From Catenaria anguillulae PL171 (taxonomy: Eukaryota > Blastocladiomycota > Blastocladiomycetes > Blastocladiales > Catenariaceae), in contig MCFL01000013.1 of NCBI GenBank assembly GCA_002102555.1, positions 310,001 through 374,000 of the forward strand: a stretch of 64,000 bases of DNA. The letters run 5' to 3'. The notes below the pieces were generated by a model that worked only from the letters and a program-made list of their open reading frames with translations, had not been told where the DNA came from and made no database searches. Every line of letters begins with the position of its first letter. Position 1 is the stretch's first letter. Below, piece after piece: positions 23,357-32,188 of this stretch. A program made the position numbers and the translations under genes.

Positions 23357-24283
23357 ATGAACCCGTCCTCCTACCAGCACTCGTATCCGCCCTCGTCGCC
23401 CATCCGGCAACAGCAGCAGTACCACCCAGCTGCAGGCACGCCACCTCCGCCGCAGCCCCAGCCCATGGGGTCGCCGCGCATGCCTGCAAACTCGTCCTCG
23501 TCGCCACACCCGCGTGCCATGACGCCCGGCCGGACCCCGTCGCCCATGTCTGGTGGTGGCGGCGGCGGCGGATCGTCACACAACTACAATCAGAGCCAGG
23601 GGCGCGGATATCAGCAGCAGCAACACAATCAGTACCAGCGGAGCAACAATAACAACAACAGCTTTTACAACAAGAGCGGCGCGGGCGGCAACGCATCAGC
23701 AACCGATCTCGCGCAAGCTTTGCTCCCACCTGGGTCTGCAGCTCTGTTGGATTTGATTGACAGTACGACCTTGTGGCCATCGAGCCCGCACGTTCCTCCG
23801 CTCATGTTGACAAAACGAACTGTGCACAGAACGAGTGCTCGTGCTGCTTCGCGACGGCCGCCTGCTCGTCGGCATTCTGCGTTCGTACGACCATTTCGCC
23901 AACCTGGTTTTCCAGGATACAGTCGAAAGGATAGCCGCTGGCGATGTGTTTGGCGGCATTGACCGCGGCGTGTTTGTTGTGCGTGGCGAAAACGTGGTCA
24001 TGTTGGGCGAAGTGGTATGTTGTTTGTCATTGTTAGTGCATGGCCGTTGCCGCTTGCTTGCGAAAAAGTGTCTGTGCTCAATACTCCCTGTTGGTTCTTG
24101 GTTTGAATTCTACAGGATGGCGACGTTGAGGACGCGCTGCCCATGCGTGAGGTGCCCGTCGAAGAGGCGCTTGCCATGCAGCGTGTGGAGCTGGATATCA
24201 GACGGGCAAAGGAGGCCGTCGAGCACCCGGCGCTGCATCGGGGCGGGTTTTGTGTGGATTTCGATCCCAATGACATGTATTGA
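23357..24283 (+). CDS. LSM1: LSM1-like protein with a long Gln/Asn-rich N-terminus (3 exons)
   Basis: Lsm1 defines the cytoplasmic Lsm1-7 ring that binds decapped-prone mRNA and promotes 5'-3' decay. Exons 23357-23762, 23830-24014 and 24116-24283 give about 252 residues. Residues about 125-200 form the Lsm fold: Sm1 part KRVLVLLRDGRLLVGILRSY with FANLVFQDTVER, Sm2 part RGVFVVRGENVVMLGEV. The C-terminal helix region holds ALAMQRVELDIRRAKEA. The first 120 residues are rich in Pro, Gln, Asn, Ser and Gly (for example YQQQQHNQYQRSNNNNNSF), which is much longer than the short N-terminus usual for Lsm1. The first intron lies exactly between the leader and the Lsm fold. The C-terminus fits Lsm1 rather than other Lsm paralogues, judged by eye. 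Confidence 0.85.
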
Positions 24284-24561
24284 AGAAGAGAAAAGGAGCA
24301 AAAAGGGCGGGCCGGTCGGGTCGGGGCGAGTGTTGTTTGTGTGTGCAAGTGTCTGCCTTGGATTGCGGCTGTCGTTGAATACAGAACGCTCAGTGACTGT
24401 TGGTCGCCCATTTCATGCTGACGAGACATTCCTTCAGAGCCCGGCCGATTGCGAACCCGTGGCCGTCTGTCGCCAATCTCCGACATGTCCAAAATGATAC
24501 TGATACGAATACGCATGTTCTGACGTCTGTTATGTTATGACCCCTGGTCAAAAGACACGCA

Positions 24562-25791
24562 ATGGAACCAAGTACTTCAAGCACTCAGGGCACTGGCCCT
24601 GCGCCATCCGATCCGCTGCCGCAGCCTCCGTCACTGGCTAGTGCCACTGCGGCTGTGACCGACAATGATCATGAACCAGCCTCGAGCCGGCCGCCCAAGA
24701 GAACACGGGCTCCTTCACCGAGCGAAGATAACGAGGATGTCAATAACAGCGAGGGCCATGGTGGCAGCGGTCGACCCGCATCCAAGCGCCAGCACATTGA
24801 ATTATCCTCGACTTCGACGTCGGCACGCCCGGCATCTGGGCCAGCAAGCGCTTCATACGCACCAAGCGCCTCGCCATCTCCCGCTCACTCGCACTCGGGC
24901 CAATACCCACCGACGTCATCATTGTCTCTCGTTCCAGCGCCGCTTCCGCCCACCATTTTTGGGGCCCCAGTGACCCCCGACATTCACTTGGCCGTGTGCA
25001 ACTTTATCCATGGAACCATCTCGCGGTACCAATCTGTGCTTGCATCGCGGCCCAACGCCATTGTGGAAGTCGAGGCCAAACTCGGGCGCCTCGTGGACGC
25101 GCGCGGCGGGCCGCCCGGCGCCGGCGACCAGCGCATCTATTTGCCTGTGACGTGCGAAACCGAGCTCGTGTCGAACCAAATCCCGACCCGGTTCGTGTCC
25201 AACATGGACATGGGTCTGCACCGGCACTTTAATCGCATGCTCAACGAGCTCGTCATGCAAGACAAGCGCGCGTGCAAGTACACGCACACGATCCTCGTGG
25301 ACCGGTCGTACTCGCTGGCCGGTGACAAGTATCGCGAAACCAGGGACAAGAAGTCGGGTGCTGTGGTGGATCGCACGCGCAAGACCAAATTGGCTCACCT
25401 TGATATTTACGTGCCCAATGCGCCGCTCGACTATCGCGTGTCGGTTGCCATCGAAGAGCCATGGACAGAGTTGCCGGCGGCCGCCAGGTTGGACGCCAAT
25501 GAGCGCGTCAAGGATCGCATTTCGTATGCACATGCACTCGTCCAGGTGGATTTGACCATGGTGCATTCGGTACCGGTTGGGCAGCAGCCAAGTGCGGGAA
25601 AGCCGCCCAGTTATGAGTTGGAGGTGGAATTTGTGGATGCGGGCGCAAGTGTGTTGAGGGAAAAGGCAAAGATGGATCGGGGCGAGCCCAATCGGTTGAA
25701 GGAGAATATTGTCCATCTGGTCAACAACATTCGGTACTTGGCGGGCAGGGGTGCTGTGCCATCTCCGGGAGGCGATGGGCTGAGACGGTAA
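24562..25791 (+). CDS. CET1: mRNA-capping RNA 5'-triphosphatase, Cet1-like
   Basis: Catalyses the first step of mRNA cap formation, removing the gamma-phosphate of nascent RNA, with a separate guanylyltransferase. It is a single exon of 409 residues. Residues 1-130 are a Ser/Pro-rich leader. The triphosphate tunnel metalloenzyme fold follows: the first Glu motif VEVEAKLG, basic strands HTILVDRSYSL and KYRETRDKKSG, then DYRVSVAIEE and the last Glu motif YELEVEF. The paired Glu-x-Glu motifs bind the divalent metal. This metal-dependent enzyme is typical of fungi and protists and differs from the cysteine-phosphatase of animals. It is in tandem with LSM1, 278 bases downstream of its stop. Confidence 0.92.
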   Translation: MEPSTSSTQGTGPAPSDPLPQPPSLASATAAVTDNDHEPASSRPPKRTRAPSPSEDNEDVNNSEGHGGSGRPASKRQHIELSSTSTSARPASGPASASYAPSASPSPAHSHSGQYPPTSSLSLVPAPLPPTIFGAPVTPDIHLAVCNFIHGTISRYQSVLASRPNAIVEVEAKLGRLVDARGGPPGAGDQRIYLPVTCETELVSNQIPTRFVSNMDMGLHRHFNRMLNELVMQDKRACKYTHTILVDRSYSLAGDKYRETRDKKSGAVVDRTRKTKLAHLDIYVPNAPLDYRVSVAIEEPWTELPAAARLDANERVKDRISYAHALVQVDLTMVHSVPVGQQPSAGKPPSYELEVEFVDAGASVLREKAKMDRGEPNRLKENIVHLVNNIRYLAGRGAVPSPGGDGLRR

Positions 25792-25938
25792 AGGTTGTGC
25801 CGTGCTGGTGTTGCCTTGTTTGTGTTGAGACGTGGGACAAGTATGATATTTGCGAGCAAGAACACATGTGCCGATGTTGTCTTGGTCTTGGATCACTCGT
25901 CTTTGCTTGGGATACAGTGTAGTTTCTACGAGCACACA

Positions 25939-26906
25939 CCATGAATGGCCCGCCACACAGGTCATTTGCCGATCACGATCAGCCCTTGCGACCCTGACCA
26001 CATTCCGGCCTTCATTGACCGCTTTCTGGCCTCGTCCAAGAGCCCCGCCGACGACAGCCGCGATGCGTGCCTCCACATTTTCCCTTTCCCAACTTAACCG
26101 AGCTTTGCGGACCGACCTGACCGGCGCGGATCGCAACGACAAGTTTTACCTTGCGCTGCTCAAGGTCGAGGCACCGTTCGCTAGCGAGATCTTGCAACTC
26201 GAGCACGTCTGGCACACGCAGCACGGCAAGTCGTACCAGGAAATGTACTTCCTTGCCACGTTCCGCCGCTAAGCGGGCATGATTCTGCCCGACACGCAGA
26301 CCGACAAGGCGGCCCGCAACCATGCGCGTCATGCTCGATCCCACGCTGCCGCTGCCGTAGTTCCCGATCCCGCACGTTGCCCGGCACTTTACCGACGCGG
26401 GCGGATTCGTTTACCTGGCGCGCTTGCTTTGCGGCTGCGTCTCATTGTATTGTACGGCGGCCAGGAGCCGCTCGATCCCAAGGATGACCCGCAGGGTGGG
26501 AACGTGCCGCCGAATAGATTTGTGCGCATGAGACCGGGCTCGAGCTCGTTTCAATTCGATTGCCCCGTTGGCGAACCGAAAAGCGTTCATGGACTTTTCC
26601 GTCGGAATGCATCCCACAGGCGTGTGCCCCGTGTACCAAGACAAGAACGGCCAAAATCATTGGACGCACACGGGGTGTATTCGGTTTGATGTCTCAGATG
26701 TGTTGGGTGACGGCTTCACGTACTTTGAAGACTGGCCCGAGACGGCTTACCTCACGTCGAGTCTCGATTCACATTGTGCCGACAAGATTCGCCAAGGGAT
26801 GGAAGACCGCGACGCTGGTCTCGTTGGGATGGGCCGCGGAGTCATGTGCTACGTTCCCAAGGATGGAGTGGTTGTTCGAGGAGGACAAGCAAGGCAGTCG
26901 CGATGA
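25939..26906 (+). pseudogene. Decayed or frameshifted unidentified gene
   Basis: Convincing protein text hops between frames: MARHTGHLPITISPCDPDHI with AFIDRFLASSKSPADDSRD, then NRALRTDLTGADRNDKFYLA and KSYQEMYFLATFRR, then VLYGGQEPLDPKDDPQGGNV, then ANRKAFMDFSVGMHPTGVCP and GDGFTYFEDWPETAYL. A stop at 26270-26272 interrupts one frame. Each block seems to follow on from the last, as in one protein of about 300 residues with several one-base slips or unresolved introns. I do not recognise the family. It lies 147 bases after the capping gene on the same strand. Confidence 0.4.
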
Positions 26907-27220
26907 AGACCAACAAGGTGCTTAATTCCACCAGCAAACCAAAAGCCAAGCTTATTGATCGGGTTCCAAATCATTTGGTCATCAAGTCGGCTTTTGGAGA
27001 GTTCGCATCCGCCTTGGCCATTGTTCCCCTGTCGCCAAAGCACGCATTGTTGTCATAATCCGAGCATCGGTCGTCGCTACTCGGGTCCAGTTTCCCACCG
27101 CCGACCTCTTTTGTGCCGGATTCATTGTTCCATCCTACCGCTTTCCCACTTCTTGTCGCCGCAGACTGTCTCTTGAATCGCCGGTGTTTTCATTTGTTTT
27201 GCCAAGGGCCGATATAGTCA

Positions 27221-27512
27221 CAATACATTGAGTCAAGCAAGGGCAAAAAGAAAGTCACAGTAAGGAAGGGAGGTTAAGGTGAGAAATGGAACGCGGCTGA
27301 GCCTGGCCGGTGGCAACGAGTCAACTGAAGTCAGTTGGAGTTCGGCATGCAAAATCATCGCTCACGGGAATTGGAATATGGGAAGAGGATAAAGTCAAGT
27401 CGTGTCAAGATCTCCTTCAGACCAGCACAATGCCATTCTCATACACAGCCAAAGACCAGAGTTACGCTGTGGCGGGCGATTCCGGGCCGTAATGAATGTA
27501 CACCCATGGGGG
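27221..27512 (+). repeat. Dispersed repeat, copy A (inverted relative to copy B at 35.3-35.6 kb)
   Basis: This stretch aligns with the reverse complement of 35309-35582. Both contain CAATACATTGAGTCAAGCAA, TTGGAGTTCGGCATGCAAAA, CTCACGGGAA, GGAATATGGGAAGA, AAGATCTCCTTCAGACCAGC, ATGCCATTCTCATACACA, TTCCGGGCCG and CACCCATGGGG in the same order. By eye the match is roughly 80-85 percent with one insertion of about 18 bases in this copy near 27300. The same frame is open in both copies over about 59 codons. Confidence 0.85.
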
Positions 27513-29671
27513 TAGTCAATCATCAGACATGCTATGGAACCTCACAAGGAGGTAATCAAGACGACGAGACGTCCATTTGGTCGTAGAGCAGAAACCTGAT
27601 GTGAGCCTGCAGTGGGAGGGTTCGCGAACCTCACCGGTCACACATATTCAGGCGGCATTCGCGGTATAGATGGAGTAGGGTAATATGGAGCGACGATGGA
27701 TTGAAACGTGTGGTTGCAGGGATGAAGGCGGGGTGATTGAGGCGTTGAAAGTGGAGGCGAGAGGTGGTGACCAGCGACAGTATTTAGAGGATGACGCGTG
27801 GTAGCAAATGCATTGATGTCCCAGCCTTTGCTCAACTCTTTGTCGAAAAGCATGACGAGGGGGGAATGTCATGAGGTTGGGGGAAATGGCAAGACTACAT
27901 TGGTCGTATTCTGTGCGGCGGAAAAGGATCATCACCGGACCACAGGTCACCGCCCCGAATGTAGCCGCCACAAAGAGCACAAGTCCAAGGTCGACTGCTT
28001 GCAGGCACAGGATCATCATGGTGGACGGCAACAGCAAGCAGCAGAGAACCATTGGCGAGCAGAATAACGGGACATCAAGTGCGTTGGTTGCGGACAGGAG
28101 GGTGGGTGGTTGAGGCGTCGAGAAAGGTGGAAGGGAAACGTGAATATAGGGAATTTGGGTTCAGGAGGCCAAGGGCGAATGCGGGAAACAACATTACCGA
28201 AAGAAGCCATACCACTCAAACAACTCAAGTATGGAACGTTCGCTATGGGCATCTTGAGGGAATGCCCGAGGTATTTCTAGTTTCTGTTGCGAGAAGTACG
28301 GAGTCAACAATACGTGCGAAGTGAGGATCTTTCATTACCCGCGAGTGAACGGATGCCGCAAAGTCCGTGGGAATGAAGTGCAGGACGCGTCAGGATATGC
28401 ACTATAGATTACGTATACCCTCGCAACATCCAGCCTCAGCCCACGGATATCTTTTACTTCAACGACAGAATGAATGAGGAATCAGTCGCACAGCAGTTGA
28501 CGCAATCTCCAAGAATTCGTGCAACCAGTCTGAAACGACGAGCCCAATTGAGTTCCCTCCACACCCAGGTCCTCGGTTGACCAGGTTGGCGTCGAACCGT
28601 TTAACGGCACATACTCTTAAGCGATATCCAAGGCTCGACGTCTCCTGGCCGAAGGAAATGGATCTATCCTGTACCTCAAGTCTCGGCGCTTTCATGCCAA
28701 ACGTCGCTGTGATTGACAGCGTACATGTTGCGGCCAGCGACTGTCAGCAAACGCCTGATATGCATTCGCCAACCCGTGGCGATGTACGTTGGTCGTTGGC
28801 GTGCCATGCCTCGAGAACACGAAAGGGCTCACTCCTGATAATTACCAGGCACATACCTCCGTTGCCCACAAGGCCAACTTGAACGTCCCCCACGGTGACA
28901 GCCAAGTCACGTCCACGCGTTTGACAATCCAAGGCAAACAATATCACCCGCTCACCCTGCTGCGCGCAGCACTTCTCCTTCAGTCTGTGCTTGTCGGGCT
29001 CGGGCCAAGATGTGTTGGGCCGGCGTCTGTCCTTGGAACCGCATCTCAACTAGCGACCGTGGCCCTGGATACCCAATCACGTCTCAAGTGCCCTACAATC
29101 ATTCTCGTTTCCGCCATCCCGATTATCACTCTGCCAATGTCGGGTACTTCGGCTCTCACCTTTGGTCGTTTTTACGACTCGGGTGCACTCCAATCCACCA
29201 AAGTGGACTCGGTCCGGGACATATTTGCCGCGCTTCTGTTTATATTGGCCCAGGAGGAATCGCATGTCGTGACGTTCGGCCAACTCGTATTGGCTCCGTT
29301 TGCTCGACCGCAGAAAATCTATACCTCGGAACCAATGTCCGCACCGCAATTGATTGTGGACGAAGCGTACCCGGTCGCCGTAGTCTCTGCAACTGCCATT
29401 GACCGTATCAGCACCTCATCCCCTTTTATTACTATTCACAACGCCAAAGCCACCATTGGCCACGCTTCACATGCCTCCAATTCAACCTCCGCATCACCCC
29501 GCGTGGAGGCGTAATCCCGCAAGTCTCGTCGTTCAGCTCGGAGCGGGCAACAATCTTTGGTATCTGCTGGCCAGGACGATTCGGCATCATCATTGGGCGA
29601 CGCGCAGGAGGTGGAAGATCCTTTGTGTAAGTTGAAAAGGCAGGCGATCGAAGTGGGTGTGCTCAAGGGCA

Positions 29672-29716
29672 GCGGGAAATTTCATCATGTTTCCCGCGCA
29701 TGATGAAATTTCCCGC
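29672..29716. promoter_or_regulatory. Perfect 18-base palindrome with three E2F-like sites
   Basis: Left arm 29672-29689 (GCGGGAAATTTCATCATG) is the exact reverse complement of the right arm 29699-29716, with a 9-base spacer 29690-29698 (TTTCCCGCG). Each arm and the spacer hold TTTCCCGC or its complement, which fits the E2F consensus TTTSSCGC. It lies in the gene-poor stretch, about 1.35 kb before the universal stress protein start. Confidence 0.75.
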
Positions 29717-31063
29717 GCTGTGGATGAATCAAGCGTGCGGCGGACCGTTGCCGTTTTGCCAACGAGTGCCGAATCGTTGATTGACTAGGCAGACTTCTAC
29801 GTTGGATGCGTACGGGTTTGGTTGGCTAGCTACTCTCACGATGCTCTGAGGGATGGGGAGCACATTGTTACCTGTTCACGGTCGCATTTTGTACAATATC
29901 ACTTTTGTTTACCACATTCACTTCACTCCACACACGGCACATGTTTGCGGGTACCAACTCTGTCAAGCCAAACCAATGAAAATTGGGAACGAGAGACACG
30001 CATCAACATCCCAAGAACGATCGGCGATCTTGCTGGCCGAATTCTAATGAGGTTGAGGTCGGATGATTTGATTTGATTTCGATCTAGCATGATTGGGAGA
30101 GTGTCACCATGGGTACTATTATAAATTGTCTGGGGTGCGCGAAGCTGTGGCCGTATCCATCAAGCATTCGTCACCGTTTCCCCGCATAAACTCCCTTGCA
30201 AGTGGCACACTGAATTGCTTCTTTGTGGGACACCCTTGGAGTCGTTGATCCTGAGCGCACGTTGGTGAATGGCCACGACGGAACGCGACTCACAGAATCA
30301 AGCGATGCAGTTTGTCCATTCCAGGGTTCCCTCTCATGCAGACCGAGAATCAATCATGTGCAGCCTGATGTGCAGTGCCGTCCGAAATTGACGATTCGCG
30401 CTCATTTTGTCTCCGAATGTGTCATCTCTTCCTCCAGCCTGTGAACCGAACAGTATCGTTGCTTTCCTGATGCCTTGGTGCCTTGCTAGCGCCGCGTGCT
30501 GCCGACGTTCTGCGTCATTATGATTACATGGCAAGTGATGTCGGTGGCCCACAGAAATCACGGAACCAGCTCAATGGAAGCCTTTGCTGGAAAGACGCTG
30601 CTGCTGATAAAGTTAAAGACTGACACGATCGATGGCTTCGATCGGCATTCGAGAACGTGTGTACGCGTATGTTAGCACAACGCATCCATGCTGCGCCACT
30701 ACGCCAACAAGGTGCCGAACACGGTGAGACATACGGCGCCCCATAATGCATCAGGACTGGTCATCCCTGCACAGAGTTTTGTCGCCCCCAACGTTAGGTA
30801 GCTTACCGGAATACTGTGGCGATGACACACACCGCCCAGGAATGACAGAGAATGGCACCGAAGGCGGGCGTGAAAAACGTTTGGTGTTGGCAGCTCATCT
30901 CGTGCCCACCCGACAGTACTTACTGTGGGCGGCAGGGACTGGGTCCCAAGAGTACAAATACTTGGGTTCACCCCGACCCAACTCCCTCTCCCACTTGCTG
31001 GCTCGCCATCCAATTCAATCATTCAACCCATCCCAACCCCCATTCCAACTCCATCCATCCATC

Positions 31064-31888
31064 ATGTCGCTTTTCGTTCAGCAATCGCCAAACCGTGGCT
31101 TTGACGCCGACGTGGAGCTTGCCACCATCCCCAAGGCCCATCAGCACATGTACACGCACGAGGACCGCCTGATCCTCCTCAACACGCCCGCGTCATCGTC
31201 TGGTGCCGATGTTCAGCCCGAGCCCGCCGAGGAGGACTATGTCCTTGACGCATCCGACTTGCTCCAGCAAGCACTCGAGAAGAAGGACGGCCAGCGGACC
31301 GTCATGATGCCCGTCGAAGACACGCCGCTTTGCAAGTACACTGCCAAGTGGGCACTCGACAACTTCCTCAATTCGACCGACAAGGTTGTTCTCGTGCACG
31401 TTCGCCCCTTCCCGCAAGCCGTGCTCAACGGTGAGCATGGATCAGTTGACTTGTTCAACGCCATCGACAAGCTCGAGAAGGGCGAGCGCGACCGTGCCGC
31501 TCAAATCCTCCGCAAGTACGCCAAGCTTTTGCGCGAGACCGTGTCTGCGTCTGGCGTTGTTGTCGAGGACATTGTCGGGTTTGCCATTCGCGGCCGCGAC
31601 CCGCGCGACTTGCTCGTTGAAAAGGCCACTGAGGTCAAGGCGGACACCATTGTCATGGGTGCCCGGTCGGGCCGGTCGCCCGTTGCCAAGGCCATGCTCG
31701 GGTCCGTCACGTCGTATTTGACCAACCATGTTGCGTGCCCTGTGGTCGTGGTTCGTGATCCCGCCCAGGAGGCCGAGGCCAAGCGTGCGCAGCACAAGAC
31801 GCACCCGAACCCGACCCGCGGCGGCGGTGGCCAGGGCATTGCGATTGGCTTCAAGGACCCCACCATCATGCGCCAGACCATTGGTTAA
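31064..31888 (+). CDS. Universal stress protein A (UspA) family protein
   Basis: A single exon of 274 residues. The Usp fold covers about residues 80-235: first strand TVMMPVEDTPLCKYTAKWAL (the acidic residue after the strand is typical), then VVLVHVRPFP, the central helix region, and the nucleotide-binding-like end IVMGARSGRSPVAKAMLGS with VTSYLTNHVACPVVVVRDP. The G-x-x-G spacing is one residue longer than the classical ATP-binding form, so ATP binding is not assured. The N-terminal 75 residues and Gly-rich C-terminus (RGGGGQGIAIGF) are extra. The Met chosen follows a CCATCATG context. Fungal members occur as stress-linked cytosolic proteins of poorly known role. It is convergent with N-acetylglutamate synthase, 300 bases apart. 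Confidence 0.9.
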   Translation: MSLFVQQSPNRGFDADVELATIPKAHQHMYTHEDRLILLNTPASSSGADVQPEPAEEDYVLDASDLLQQALEKKDGQRTVMMPVEDTPLCKYTAKWALDNFLNSTDKVVLVHVRPFPQAVLNGEHGSVDLFNAIDKLEKGERDRAAQILRKYAKLLRETVSASGVVVEDIVGFAIRGRDPRDLLVEKATEVKADTIVMGARSGRSPVAKAMLGSVTSYLTNHVACPVVVVRDPAQEAEAKRAQHKTHPNPTRGGGGQGIAIGFKDPTIMRQTIG

Positions 31889-32188
31889 GTTTCGCTCGAG
31901 GTCAAGCAAGACTTTGTGTCGTGTGTGTTTGTACATTTGTATCGCTCGTTGACGTCGTTTTACTGGAGTGTCTTCCATCTACCCGTTCTGGTTAGCTGAT
32001 GTTTGCACTATCTTTGCATTACCCAGAATGGGAATACTTTTGTTTTGTACATCAATACAACAGCAGTTTTGGTTTACATACGTCTCTATTGATTCTTTGT
32101 TTGCATGGCCGAAACGGAAGGTGAGCTGCCAAACTGCAAGGCATGCGACGACGAAAATGCGCAATTCGATGCACGGATACCGAATCGT
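31889..32188. other. Convergent 3' region of USP and NAGS genes
   Basis: 300 bases between two stop codons facing each other. It is A/T-richer than the flanking coding sequence, with T-rich runs such as TTTTGTTTTG near 32038. It probably holds both polyadenylation regions. No gene is seen. Confidence 0.5.

Larger units (their letters stand above)
26907..31063. other. 4-kb stretch with no confident gene
   Basis: Holds one copy of a dispersed repeat (27221-27512) and a perfect hairpin-forming palindrome (29672-29716), both listed separately. Open frames of 80-240 codons occur (28789-29514 +, 27648-28052 -, 29010-29402 +), but they overlap each other on both strands and lack domain cues. The 28789-29514 frame contains hydrophobic stretches (CPTIILVSAIPIITLPM) and might be a relic. 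The last 300 bases before 31064 are C-rich and are probably the promoter of the universal stress protein gene. Confidence 0.4.

Noticed and set aside
24919-26142. 407-codon minus-strand open frame
   Set aside because: Antisense shadow of the capping RNA triphosphatase and the next locus, with no domain.
27221-27512. Dispersed repeat as a small RNA gene (tRNA, U6, SRP or other snRNA)
   Set aside because: None of the diagnostic sequence blocks of these RNAs or clear A/B promoter boxes are present.
28789-29514. 241-codon plus-strand open frame
   Set aside because: Hydrophobic text but overlapped by frames on both strands, no domain, no convincing start; kept only as part of the gene-poor entry.
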